Assembly (NCBI GenBank): GCA_029864405.1
Contig: JAOTTP010000016.1
Coordinates: forward strand, 1-45,579
Direction of reading: 5' to 3'
DNA length: 45,579 nt
DNA from: Nitrospirota bacterium
GTDB taxonomy: Bacteria; Nitrospirota; Nitrospiria; Nitrospirales; UBA8639
A program made the position numbers and the translations under genes. Shown here in pieces: positions 1 to 6,424 of the stretch; the first letter of the stretch is position 1; each line of letters opens with the position of its first letter. The notes beneath the pieces are model-generated. The model was not told the origin of the DNA. It saw only the letters and a list, made by a program, of their open reading frames with translations, and ran no database searches.

Positions 1-241
1 ATGACCATTCAATGGGTTCCTTGTTGTAGTAGAGCGTCCCTTCACGGGTGAGCGTGAGCGAGATTTGGTCCGGGACTTTATCCGTCGCGGAGTCGGCAGT
101 CGGAAGGGTGACAGGCATCCCATGCTGAATGGTCATGGACAGCGTGGCGATCATGAAAAACACCAACAGGAAAAACATGGTGTCGATCATGGGAATAATC
201 TCGATCCTGGCCTTTTTTTTTACCGAAGTGGGAAGTTTCAT
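1..241 (-). CDS. exbD: ExbD/TolR-family biopolymer transport protein, 3' end cut by the window edge
   Basis: This is the N-terminal part of an ExbD/TolR proton-channel partner. Reading the minus strand from the ATG at 241-239 gives a basic N-terminus with IEIIPMIDTMFFLLVFFMIA, a single membrane helix that carries the family's conserved Asp, which takes part in proton use. A periplasmic stretch follows and is still open at position 1. ExbD works with ExbB to pass the proton-motive force to TonB. The ATG overlaps the stop codon of the ExbB gene (ATGA at 241-238), so the two are translationally coupled. About 80 residues are visible of a protein that usually has 130-145. ExbD and TolR cannot be told apart here by sequence alone, but the adjacent TonB favours ExbD. 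Confidence 0.88.
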   Translation of the reverse strand, partial: MKLPTSVKKKARIEIIPMIDTMFFLLVFFMIATLSMTIQHGMPVTLPTADSATDKVPDQISLTLTREGTLYYNKEPIEWS

Positions 242-843
242 GAGGCTGATGGAACCTTGTTTTCCTGAAGGGTGGCCTGAAGCTGCGTGGCATATTGCTC
301 GATGCGTTCGGTTTCCTGCTCAACTTGGGAAAGAAAATAATTATAGGGAATGAGTGTGATGACGGCGACACAAATTCCCGCAGCGGTACAGATTAGGGCT
401 TCAGCAACACCCCCGGTGACTGCGTGGGGATTCCCTAATCCCGTTTCGGCCATGATGCCAAAGGAATTGATCATTCCGATGATCGTACCCAGGAGTCCCA
501 GTAAGGGTCCCAACGTAATCACCGTATCCAGGACCGGTAAGCCGCGCTTCAGCCTGGACACCTCTGCGATTCCCGCGGCTTCCATGGCTTTGTCGGGCTG
601 TTGCGCCCGGTGGAGAATGCCTGCGGCAAGAACCCGGAGTGTGGGACTTTGACGTTGTTCGGCCAATGTCAGCGCATCGGCAAATTTCCCCTGCCCGGCC
701 AGCTTGAGCATCCGATCTGCCAGGCGACTTAGGCGTAACGATCGGAACTCCAGGCCACGCTCAATGGTAATGGTCAAGGCCACCAGCGAACAGCCTAAGA
801 TAGGGATCATCATCCATCCGCCACCCATGAGTAATTGAATCAT
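238..843 (-). CDS. exbB: MotA/TolQ/ExbB proton channel family protein
   Basis: This 201-residue protein has the ExbB/TolQ layout: an N-terminal membrane helix at about residues 10-28, a cytoplasmic helical stretch, and two more membrane helices near residues 105-130 and 145-170. The stretch LDTVITLGPLLGLLGTIIGM is the conserved pore-helix signature of the family, and GGVAEALICTAAGICVAV is the second. ExbB forms the pentameric proton channel in the inner membrane that energises TonB. It sits between TonB upstream and ExbD downstream on the same strand, and its stop overlaps the ExbD start. TolQ is an alternative name, but no Tol/Pal gene is nearby and a TonB gene is. Confidence 0.9.
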   Translation of the reverse strand: MIQLLMGGGWMMIPILGCSLVALTITIERGLEFRSLRLSRLADRMLKLAGQGKFADALTLAEQRQSPTLRVLAAGILHRAQQPDKAMEAAGIAEVSRLKRGLPVLDTVITLGPLLGLLGTIIGMINSFGIMAETGLGNPHAVTGGVAEALICTAAGICVAVITLIPYNYFLSQVEQETERIEQYATQLQATLQENKVPSAS

Positions 844-869
844 TCCTCGTTCCCTTCTCTTTGCGGCGC

Positions 870-1766
870 TTAACTGTTCAGGTCAAATTTAATGGGAATG
901 TCCACCCATTTGGCAATGGGGATGTTCCCATCTTTCGCTGGTTGAAACTTCCAGTTTTTGATCGCTTCTTGAGCGGCCAGGTCCAAGGCCTCATGGCCAC
1001 AACTTTTTCTAATTTCCACCTGGCTGGGTACCCCATCGGCGGTGATCAGTGTTCGAACAATGACCGTGCCTTCCCATCCTGATTCCCTGGCCACACGGGG
1101 ATACAGAGGCTTCGAGGAGGATACAATCATTGGCTTTGAAGTTGAGGATCCTGCCGAAATCGGCGGCGGGGCTTTCAATGCCGGAAGTGCCGAGGGGCTT
1201 TGTGGAGGAGGCAGCGTGTTCTGGGCTATTGGTTGCTGACTGTTCAAGCTTAATGGAATCCTCGCGGGGGGGTGTTCCCTTTGCGGTGTGGCTGGTGAGA
1301 GCCGAGGTCTCTGATCACGTCGAGGAGGAAGGGCCATTTTCATCATTTGACGACTCTTTATGGCCTGATCCGTCCGTGTGTCTTTGAGCATCGGTTGTGC
1401 CTGATGGGCAGGCGGCAATGGGGCCAGAGGTATGGACGGAGCCGGTTTGAGCGAGGCGTGCAATGGTGGTGCCGGTGTGGACTGAATAGGCTGCTGGGGC
1501 CGGGGAGGCGGGGGTGCAGGTTGCGAGAGAGCCGGTCTGGCCGGTATCAATGGTTTCGTGGGAGGTTGCGGAGCCGGATCGGCTTCTTGAATGGCCGGCA
1601 CTAATGTCACCTGGATTGTTGACGTAGGGTCTTTGACCGTGGGGGGGCTTGGAAGATACGCCAGACTTGCCAGCAAGGCAGCATGAAGTATCGCGCTGCC
1701 GAAGGCGCTCAGGAGAAAGATCCGATGCCCGGAATCGGATGAGGGATATTCAATAGTTGTGGTCAC
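870..1766 (-). CDS. tonB: Energy transducer TonB
   Basis: This 298-residue protein has the full TonB layout. A cytoplasmic N-terminus leads to one membrane helix at about residues 17-38. A long Pro-rich linker (about residues 40-215, rich in PP, AP and QP) spans the periplasm. A C-terminal TonB domain from about residue 219 begins KPLYPRVARESGWEGTVIV and ends IPIKFDLNS. TonB carries energy from ExbB/ExbD to outer-membrane receptors. Its ATG overlaps the stop of the TPR gene (ATGA at 1766-1763), and exbB follows 26 bp later. The C-terminal domain is clearly related to that of the protein at 2847-3434. The membrane anchor marks this copy as the working energy transducer. Confidence 0.92.
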   Translation of the reverse strand: MTTTIEYPSSDSGHRIFLLSAFGSAILHAALLASLAYLPSPPTVKDPTSTIQVTLVPAIQEADPAPQPPTKPLIPARPALSQPAPPPPRPQQPIQSTPAPPLHASLKPAPSIPLAPLPPAHQAQPMLKDTRTDQAIKSRQMMKMALPPRRDQRPRLSPATPQREHPPARIPLSLNSQQPIAQNTLPPPQSPSALPALKAPPPISAGSSTSKPMIVSSSKPLYPRVARESGWEGTVIVRTLITADGVPSQVEIRKSCGHEALDLAAQEAIKNWKFQPAKDGNIPIAKWVDIPIKFDLNS

Positions 1767-2815
1767 GATTTGGTTCGTTTCAACAGAGCTTGGATTCGTC
1801 CATCCTGTCCACCCAGCCTCACGTATTCTTCATAGTACTTGAGAGCTTGCTGGGGAGCATTGCGATGGAACTCATACAACAGCCCGAGATTATAATGGAC
1901 TTCGGCTAACTGGGGATTCAATGCTAAGGCTGTTCGATATTCCTCTTCTGCTTGATCAATTTTGGACAGGGCAGCATATACAACTCCCAGATTGACGTGA
2001 GCTTCCGCATTGTTTTTGTCGAGTTTGGTGACGTCTTCAAACGCCTGCGCAGCTTCCTGGTAGGCTTCCTTTTGACGGTAGAGGACACCTAAGTGGAAAT
2101 AGGGGTCTACCAAATTATTGTTCAAGCTGACGACTTGTTGGTAGGCCTGAATGGCTTTGTCTACTTGCCCAGACTGTTGCGCAAGTGATCCAGCCATTAA
2201 CCACCCATTGATATATGTGGGATGGAGGGAGACCAGCTGATCCACGTAACGTTGGGCTTCAGCGGGTTTCTGCTCTTGTACCAGCCAAAATGCCACGCCG
2301 TATAACGAATCGACTCGATGAGGATCGAGTTCCAGGACGACCTGATGGGCTTGAATGGCTTTTTGTGCTTGTTGCTGCTGATCATAGAAAGCCGCCAGGG
2401 CGATGCGGGCTTCCAAAAACTTCGGATAGCTCTTTAATGCAAGGTTGAGGGATTGCTCGGCTTTTGGGAATTGGGCCTGTTCCTGGTAGATGAAGCCCAG
2501 ATCCACATAGGCTTGGGCGAATTGGGGATAGGCCTCCACGGCTCGTTGCAACTCCATGATGGCTTTATCAGGCTGTTCAAGATTGTTGAGGATTAATCCC
2601 AACAGATGGTGCGCTTCGGCGTATCCGGGGTACAACGCCAGCGCGCGTTCTAACGGGGCAATGGCCGAAGTCCATTGCTGTTCTTGATAGGCGGAAAAAG
2701 CTTGCGCCAGAAGATCCTGGGCTTCGCCGGCCCGGGCGGAGGCACTCCCTATGCAGAGATGTGTGAGAAGGAGAAATAGTCCGATTTGGTTGATTTTTGA
2801 AAGAAGTGGTGTCAT
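1763..2815 (-). CDS. Exported TPR-repeat protein
   Basis: This 350-residue protein begins with a signal peptide (hydrophobic core IGLFLLLTHLCIG, cleavage near SASARA) and then consists of about eight to nine TPR repeats, with recurring signatures such as YAEAHHLLGLILNN, AQAYVDLGFIYQEQ and AEAHVNLGVVYAAL. TPR arrays are protein-binding scaffolds, here in the periplasm. I chose the ATG at 2815 over the longer frame from 2953 because the longer form overlaps the upstream gene by more than 100 bp and hides the signal peptide. The stop overlaps the tonB start, so it belongs to the same transcription unit. The partner is unknown. A TPR protein between two TonB-like proteins suggests it organises the TonB machinery or a receptor. 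Confidence 0.85.
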   Translation of the reverse strand: MTPLLSKINQIGLFLLLTHLCIGSASARAGEAQDLLAQAFSAYQEQQWTSAIAPLERALALYPGYAEAHHLLGLILNNLEQPDKAIMELQRAVEAYPQFAQAYVDLGFIYQEQAQFPKAEQSLNLALKSYPKFLEARIALAAFYDQQQQAQKAIQAHQVVLELDPHRVDSLYGVAFWLVQEQKPAEAQRYVDQLVSLHPTYINGWLMAGSLAQQSGQVDKAIQAYQQVVSLNNNLVDPYFHLGVLYRQKEAYQEAAQAFEDVTKLDKNNAEAHVNLGVVYAALSKIDQAEEEYRTALALNPQLAEVHYNLGLLYEFHRNAPQQALKYYEEYVRLGGQDGRIQALLKRTKS

Positions 2816-2846
2816 GAATGGACTCTTTTGGACAATTTTCTCAAGG

Positions 2847-3434
2847 TTATTGAAGCAAATCAAATCGAATGGGCAAGGCAACAGTGGAGGCCACCGAGAA
2901 TTCCCCATTTTTCGCCGGCTCAAAAGACCAGGTTTGCACCGCTTGCAGGGCACTGTCGTCTAAGGCAGGAAATCCTGAACTTTCCTGAACCGTGGCATGT
3001 TTGACTGTGCCCTCAGCCGAAATGCGCGCGCGTAGCACCACCTTTCCTTGCCAACCTTGCTCTCTGGCCATTCTGGGATAGAGAGGGCGTTCGGTTTTCA
3101 ATGGTTTGACGTTTGTGGAACGCCCGCGTGCTTTACTGGTCTGGTCTATGAGAATTCGTGGAATGGCCTGCTGTGGCAGATTGACGACATGAAGATCTGG
3201 AAGTGCAAAGTGGTGAAATGTCGTGGGTGGCCATGGGTGGCTGAAAGTGGGCAAAGGAAAGGAAAATATTTTGACGGCTTTTGTCACCGTTGTTCCCGTC
3301 ACTTCAATGACTTCTAATAATTCAATGGGTTCTGAAATATCAGATGGATCTCCAGCCAAAGAAGGTGGGTTCGAGATCAGAATTCCCCACATGAACAACC
3401 AACTAACAAACATGATACCCCGCGGACTCACCAT
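2847..3434 (-). CDS. Periplasmic protein with a TonB C-terminal domain and no obvious membrane anchor
   Basis: This protein of about 195 residues has an N-terminal signal-like segment (MFVSWLFMWGILISNPPSLAG), a variable middle, and a TonB C-terminal domain over the last 80 residues (starting RPLYPRMAREQGWQGKVVL, ending LPIRFDLLQ). By eye about 36 of 80 positions match the TonB at 870-1766 with no gaps, so the two are paralogues. Unlike TonB it lacks a long Pro-rich linker, and its leader looks cleavable at SLA-GD, so it may be a free periplasmic protein. The ATG at 3434 follows a good ribosome binding site (AGAGGT, 3 bp upstream of the start). It could instead be a short anchored TonB if the leader is not cleaved. 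Confidence 0.82.
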   Translation of the reverse strand: MVSPRGIMFVSWLFMWGILISNPPSLAGDPSDISEPIELLEVIEVTGTTVTKAVKIFSFPLPTFSHPWPPTTFHHFALPDLHVVNLPQQAIPRILIDQTSKARGRSTNVKPLKTERPLYPRMAREQGWQGKVVLRARISAEGTVKHATVQESSGFPALDDSALQAVQTWSFEPAKNGEFSVASTVALPIRFDLLQ

Positions 3435-3527
3435 GATACCTCTACTTCTTTGGGCTGGAGACCGACTAAGTCGATCCCCGGCCACAGTTTGCCTATTGGG
3501 TGGAGGCTGCCAAATTGTCGAAAATGG

Positions 3528-4634
3528 CTAGCCGGCATCATTGACGTTGAAAAATTTCACAAACCCGGTCAGGAAGCTCACTCCTTGTTCGAGCCCCCCA
3601 TTAAAATCTTGGACAAGGGGCACCTGTGCATAAAAATACCAACTGGTGCTGTCATTAAAATTCAACGTGAGGCCAGGAGTGAAAAGAAGATTGGTCGACC
3701 CGGTATTACTGACGGAACGACGCCTAAGGTTTGTGTCTATATCCGTCTCTCCCGAAAGGCCGGTACCAATTCCTCCAGCTTGCGAGAGAGTGCTGCGAAG
3801 CGTATCACCAACATTATAGATATAATTGAATTGTCCGGAAAGGGCGAAACGGGATGTGATGTTGTAAATCAATCCTCCGGAAACGATATGGGTGTCTCCG
3901 AATTGGTAGCCGAATTTGTTTTGAAAGGTGTGTCGATAGGTATAAGAAAGAAATTGGTTCAGGGAATGTGGAATGAGTTCATAAGCCTGGTATACGTGTC
4001 CGATGACGCCATAATCCCCTCGCCCAACTTGTAACGACGGTTCTTCGACCACACCTGCACCATGTCCGCCGGTTTGTGCCTCAAATTGGCCGGTTGGAAA
4101 TTCGACTCCTGCTCCGAAGACCAGTAGGCTTCGCAGAGAAGGCAAAAAGCCATATTTGGCCATAAGGCGGATATCTCCGATTCCGGACGTATCGAAATTT
4201 TCAAATTCTCCCTCCCCTTCATGATGGCCGGAATCCGGTTCTATTCCCACTTCTACACGATGGTCGTGGTCTCGAAAAATGACCGGGACGGATAATTGAA
4301 GCGTGAAGTGATCGGTCACGCCGTAATTGAGGTTCATTTGAAGTTGTTGAGAAATGGTGGAAATTTCCTGGTGCTCATCAAGGATTTGCTCTTTGGTTTT
4401 CAAATTGACCGCCGCGACTCGATTTTGAGGTCCTTTTTGCGGAACGTAGCTATAGGACATGTCGGTCCGAAGGGTGCCCTGAGGCTGAACGCTGGGCTGG
4501 TTACCGACATTAAGGAAACAGGAGGCCGCGCCGCAACTGGCTTGAGCCACGTTGGGGATGGAATACGAAAGGAATGTCAAAGCTAAAAAGGAAGCAACCG
4601 AAAATTTCGAACTAAATGAATGTCCAGACTGCAT
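3528..4634 (-). CDS. Outer-membrane beta-barrel protein (MetA-pathway/transporter-like family)
   Basis: This protein of about 368 residues has a signal peptide (FSVASFLALTFLSYSIPNVA, cleavage at VAQA) and a Cys pair right after it (SCGAASCF). The rest alternates polar and hydrophobic residues in amphipathic strands rich in aromatic residues, such as GDIRLMAKYGFL and NQFLSYTYRHTF, and ends in an outer-membrane type strand. The pattern resembles the small outer-membrane barrels annotated as phenol MetA-pathway or generic transporter proteins. The true substrate is unknown. It has no plug domain, so it is not a TonB-dependent receptor. The ATG at 4634 is preceded by AAGGAG, so I prefer it to the GTG at 4661. 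Its place between metal-binding-like small proteins and a TonB system suggests a role in envelope transport or sensing. Confidence 0.78.
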   Translation of the reverse strand: MQSGHSFSSKFSVASFLALTFLSYSIPNVAQASCGAASCFLNVGNQPSVQPQGTLRTDMSYSYVPQKGPQNRVAAVNLKTKEQILDEHQEISTISQQLQMNLNYGVTDHFTLQLSVPVIFRDHDHRVEVGIEPDSGHHEGEGEFENFDTSGIGDIRLMAKYGFLPSLRSLLVFGAGVEFPTGQFEAQTGGHGAGVVEEPSLQVGRGDYGVIGHVYQAYELIPHSLNQFLSYTYRHTFQNKFGYQFGDTHIVSGGLIYNITSRFALSGQFNYIYNVGDTLRSTLSQAGGIGTGLSGETDIDTNLRRRSVSNTGSTNLLFTPGLTLNFNDSTSWYFYAQVPLVQDFNGGLEQGVSFLTGFVKFFNVNDAG

Positions 4635-4814
4635 GATGAGTAAACTCCTTAGAAAAACCACGTGAATAAATGCGCTCTTAAATATGCCGAGATCAGTACC
4701 TGACGTTGTCGAAGCTCCTGCTTTGCTGCCAGATGGTTCAGCTTGGATATCTCCTGGACCAGCGTTAAACTGGGAGCGGGATAGTTCAGAGCGTAAAAGC
4801 GGACTACACGTTTT

Positions 4815-5126
4815 TTATGACAGTATGAAGGAGGAAGGTGGGCCCCTGGAAAGGGCTGGTGAAGGTAAAGGCGTGCCCCAAATATGCGGTGGAGGTATTT
4901 CAAAATGAACGAGTGACGAATATTGTGTAGGAACGCCCACCCCCTCGGTGTATGAAATGTGGCCGGCTGCACAAATCCATGAGCAGAGCGGAGACAAATG
5001 GGTGGCTGCCTGGTGGTGGGCGTGGGCCTGACTATGGCGGGTGGCTTGATACGGCAACCAACTGTTTAAGCCGAGAAAGGCGATAAGAAGAATACCAGTG
5101 GTTATAGAAAAACTCGTTCGCTTCAC
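4815..5126 (-). CDS. Small exported His-rich protein with a CSWIC motif (copy 2)
   Basis: This 103-residue protein has an N-terminal hydrophobic segment (TTGILLIAFLGLNSWL), a His-rich stretch (HSQAHAHHQAATH), then Cys48-Ser-Trp-Ile-Cys52 followed by AAGH, and ends with an SRGPP stretch. The same layout occurs in the protein at 5848-6141. A Cys-x3-Cys pair next to several His residues is a plausible copper or other soft-metal site. The size, leader and RGPP tail recall DUF2946-type small proteins that are often found near copper genes, but I cannot confirm membership. Its ATG overlaps the stop of the TlpA-like gene (ATGA at 5126-5123), which supports translation. Function is unknown. Confidence 0.72.
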   Translation of the reverse strand: MKRTSFSITTGILLIAFLGLNSWLPYQATRHSQAHAHHQAATHLSPLCSWICAAGHISYTEGVGVPTQYSSLVHFEIPPPHIWGTPLPSPALSRGPPSSFILS

Positions 5127-5701
5127 AACCTGGGAACTTTCTTGAAGGCTTCGACGGATTCGTTTAACAAGGGCTGGACAGTTTCCAGGATTGATTCTTC
5201 GGTCAAGAGCCCCCCTTTGATAATTTTTCTCACGTGTCCGGACTTATCAATGAAGACACTGACTGGTAGCCCAACCACCCCATACATATTGGCGACCTGA
5301 TTGTCAGGATCGAGCAGAACGTCAAACGTGTGCCGGTGTTCGAGAATATGTTCACGGACTTTCTTGATATCTTCCAGTTCGTTGATTGCCAGAACCGCGA
5401 ATCCTTGATCTTGTAATGAGGTATGTGCGGCCTGCATCGCCGGCATTTCTTTGGTGCAGGGCTGACACCAGGTTGCCCAAAAGTTTAGCAAGACAACCTT
5501 ACCTCGATAGTGTTCAAGTGATTGGGTGACTCCGGATAAATTCGTCAATTGGAATTCCGGTGCCGGACTGCCTATTAATGGGGGGCGGCTGGCCATGCCC
5601 CATACCGAAGGCATCCAATCAATGAAGAGCATGAAAAGGCCCAAAATGGATAGACCTGTTATAATTTTTATGTTTCTCATCGTACGCGTTTCCCTGTTCA
5701 A
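5123..5701 (-). CDS. TlpA/ResA-type thioredoxin-fold protein, membrane-anchored
   Basis: This 192-residue protein has one N-terminal membrane segment (IITGLSILGLFMLFIDWM) and a periplasmic thioredoxin domain with the active site Trp78-Cys-Gln-Pro-Cys82 inside VVLLNFWATWCQPCTKEMPA, plus the cis-Pro loop GLPVSVFIDKSG. Such proteins reduce disulfides or metal-ligand Cys residues, for example in cytochrome c or copper-site maturation. The TTG at 5701 has an AAGGA seven bases upstream. An ATG at 5680 with a weaker site is the alternative start. The gene lies between two small CSWxC proteins, one of which it overlaps, so those Cys pairs are its likely substrates (inference). Confidence 0.88.
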   Translation of the reverse strand: MNRETRTMRNIKIITGLSILGLFMLFIDWMPSVWGMASRPPLIGSPAPEFQLTNLSGVTQSLEHYRGKVVLLNFWATWCQPCTKEMPAMQAAHTSLQDQGFAVLAINELEDIKKVREHILEHRHTFDVLLDPDNQVANMYGVVGLPVSVFIDKSGHVRKIIKGGLLTEESILETVQPLLNESVEAFKKVPRL

Positions 5702-5847
5702 GAGGGGGTCCTTTGCTACAACCCACCAATTGCGTGATCAAGAAATAATATTGAGAAAAATGTCCCACTTCTCGTTAAGGTCGGAGAGATCGTTTCCAAA
5801 CTCAACTGATGCGGTGAAAGCGGCCCGGGAGCCAAAACGAGGGCGGT

Positions 5848-6141
5848 TTATCGTGGAGGAGCTCTGGTTGGAAGAAAACGGGCGGAAATGAGAGAAGGGG
5901 ATTCAGGTAACGTCCACTCTATGAGTGCAAGGAGTTGAAAGCTATGGGAAATAACATGATTGTCGCCGGAAATAGTTTGAGCGGCAGCGCACATCCAGGA
6001 ACAGGCTCCTGTGCTGTGTGTGGCGGGTGTGTGGTGGTGCGTGTGCTCCGTAATATGCGAGGCATAGCTCCGATGCATAGTCCCCGTGATGAGGAGTAGG
6101 ATCAGACTGAGGACAACTGCAAGACTTTTTCGATATGTCAT
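5848..6141 (-). CDS. Small exported His-rich protein with a CSWMC motif (copy 1)
   Basis: This 97-residue protein has a leader (LAVVLSLILLLITGTMHRSYA), a His cluster (HITEHTHHHTPATH), the pair Cys47-Ser-Trp-Met-Cys51 followed by AAAQ, and a C-terminus with RAPPR. It is the first gene of the minus-strand array and a paralogue of the protein at 4815-5126, with the same order of leader, His cluster, CSWxC and R(A/G)PP tail. The extra Met inside the Cys pair fits a copper ligand set, but that is inference. No clear ribosome binding site is visible before the ATG at 6141. Family assignment is uncertain; DUF2946-like is the closest pattern I know. Confidence 0.7.
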   Translation of the reverse strand: MTYRKSLAVVLSLILLLITGTMHRSYASHITEHTHHHTPATHSTGACSWMCAAAQTISGDNHVISHSFQLLALIEWTLPESPSLISARFLPTRAPPR

Positions 6142-6298
6142 GTCATCTAGAGTTAAAAAACTTGAAAATTTATAAATGAAAAAGAGTGTCTATGCTAGGG
6201 AAACAAGAAAGATTCTGTCAAGCAAATGCACGCACCAGCTTTCGAAAAGCTCTCTGTTTAACCGTTAGCCTCTCAGTCATTTATCACTGTCCAGTGAG

Positions 6299-6326
6299 TT
6301 GATTCCCACCGGCAATTCGGTATACT
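6299..6326 (+). promoter_or_regulatory. Candidate sigma-70-type promoter for secA
   Basis: TTGATT at 6299-6304 and TATACT at 6321-6326 are separated by 16 bp, close to the housekeeping consensus. Transcription would begin near 6333 and leave a leader of about 90 bases before the secA ATG. The 6142-6424 gap also has to hold the promoter of the divergent small gene at 6141, for which I see no clear hexamers. Confidence 0.45.
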
Positions 6327-6424
6327 AGGGCAACTGTACGGCTTGAAAGGTTTGTCTAGCCCTTAATCCCTGTCCATCGTGAGTTTCTTCAACCCTATTT
6401 CTGTGTCCGAGGTGTAAGGTCGAC

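Noticed and set aside
4649-4972. Minus-strand frame of 107 codons overlapping the small CSWIC gene
   Set aside because: It overlaps that better supported gene by about 158 bp, has no leader or ribosome binding site, and the rest of it matches nothing I know. The CSWIC gene's own end resembles its paralogue's end, so no frameshift is needed.
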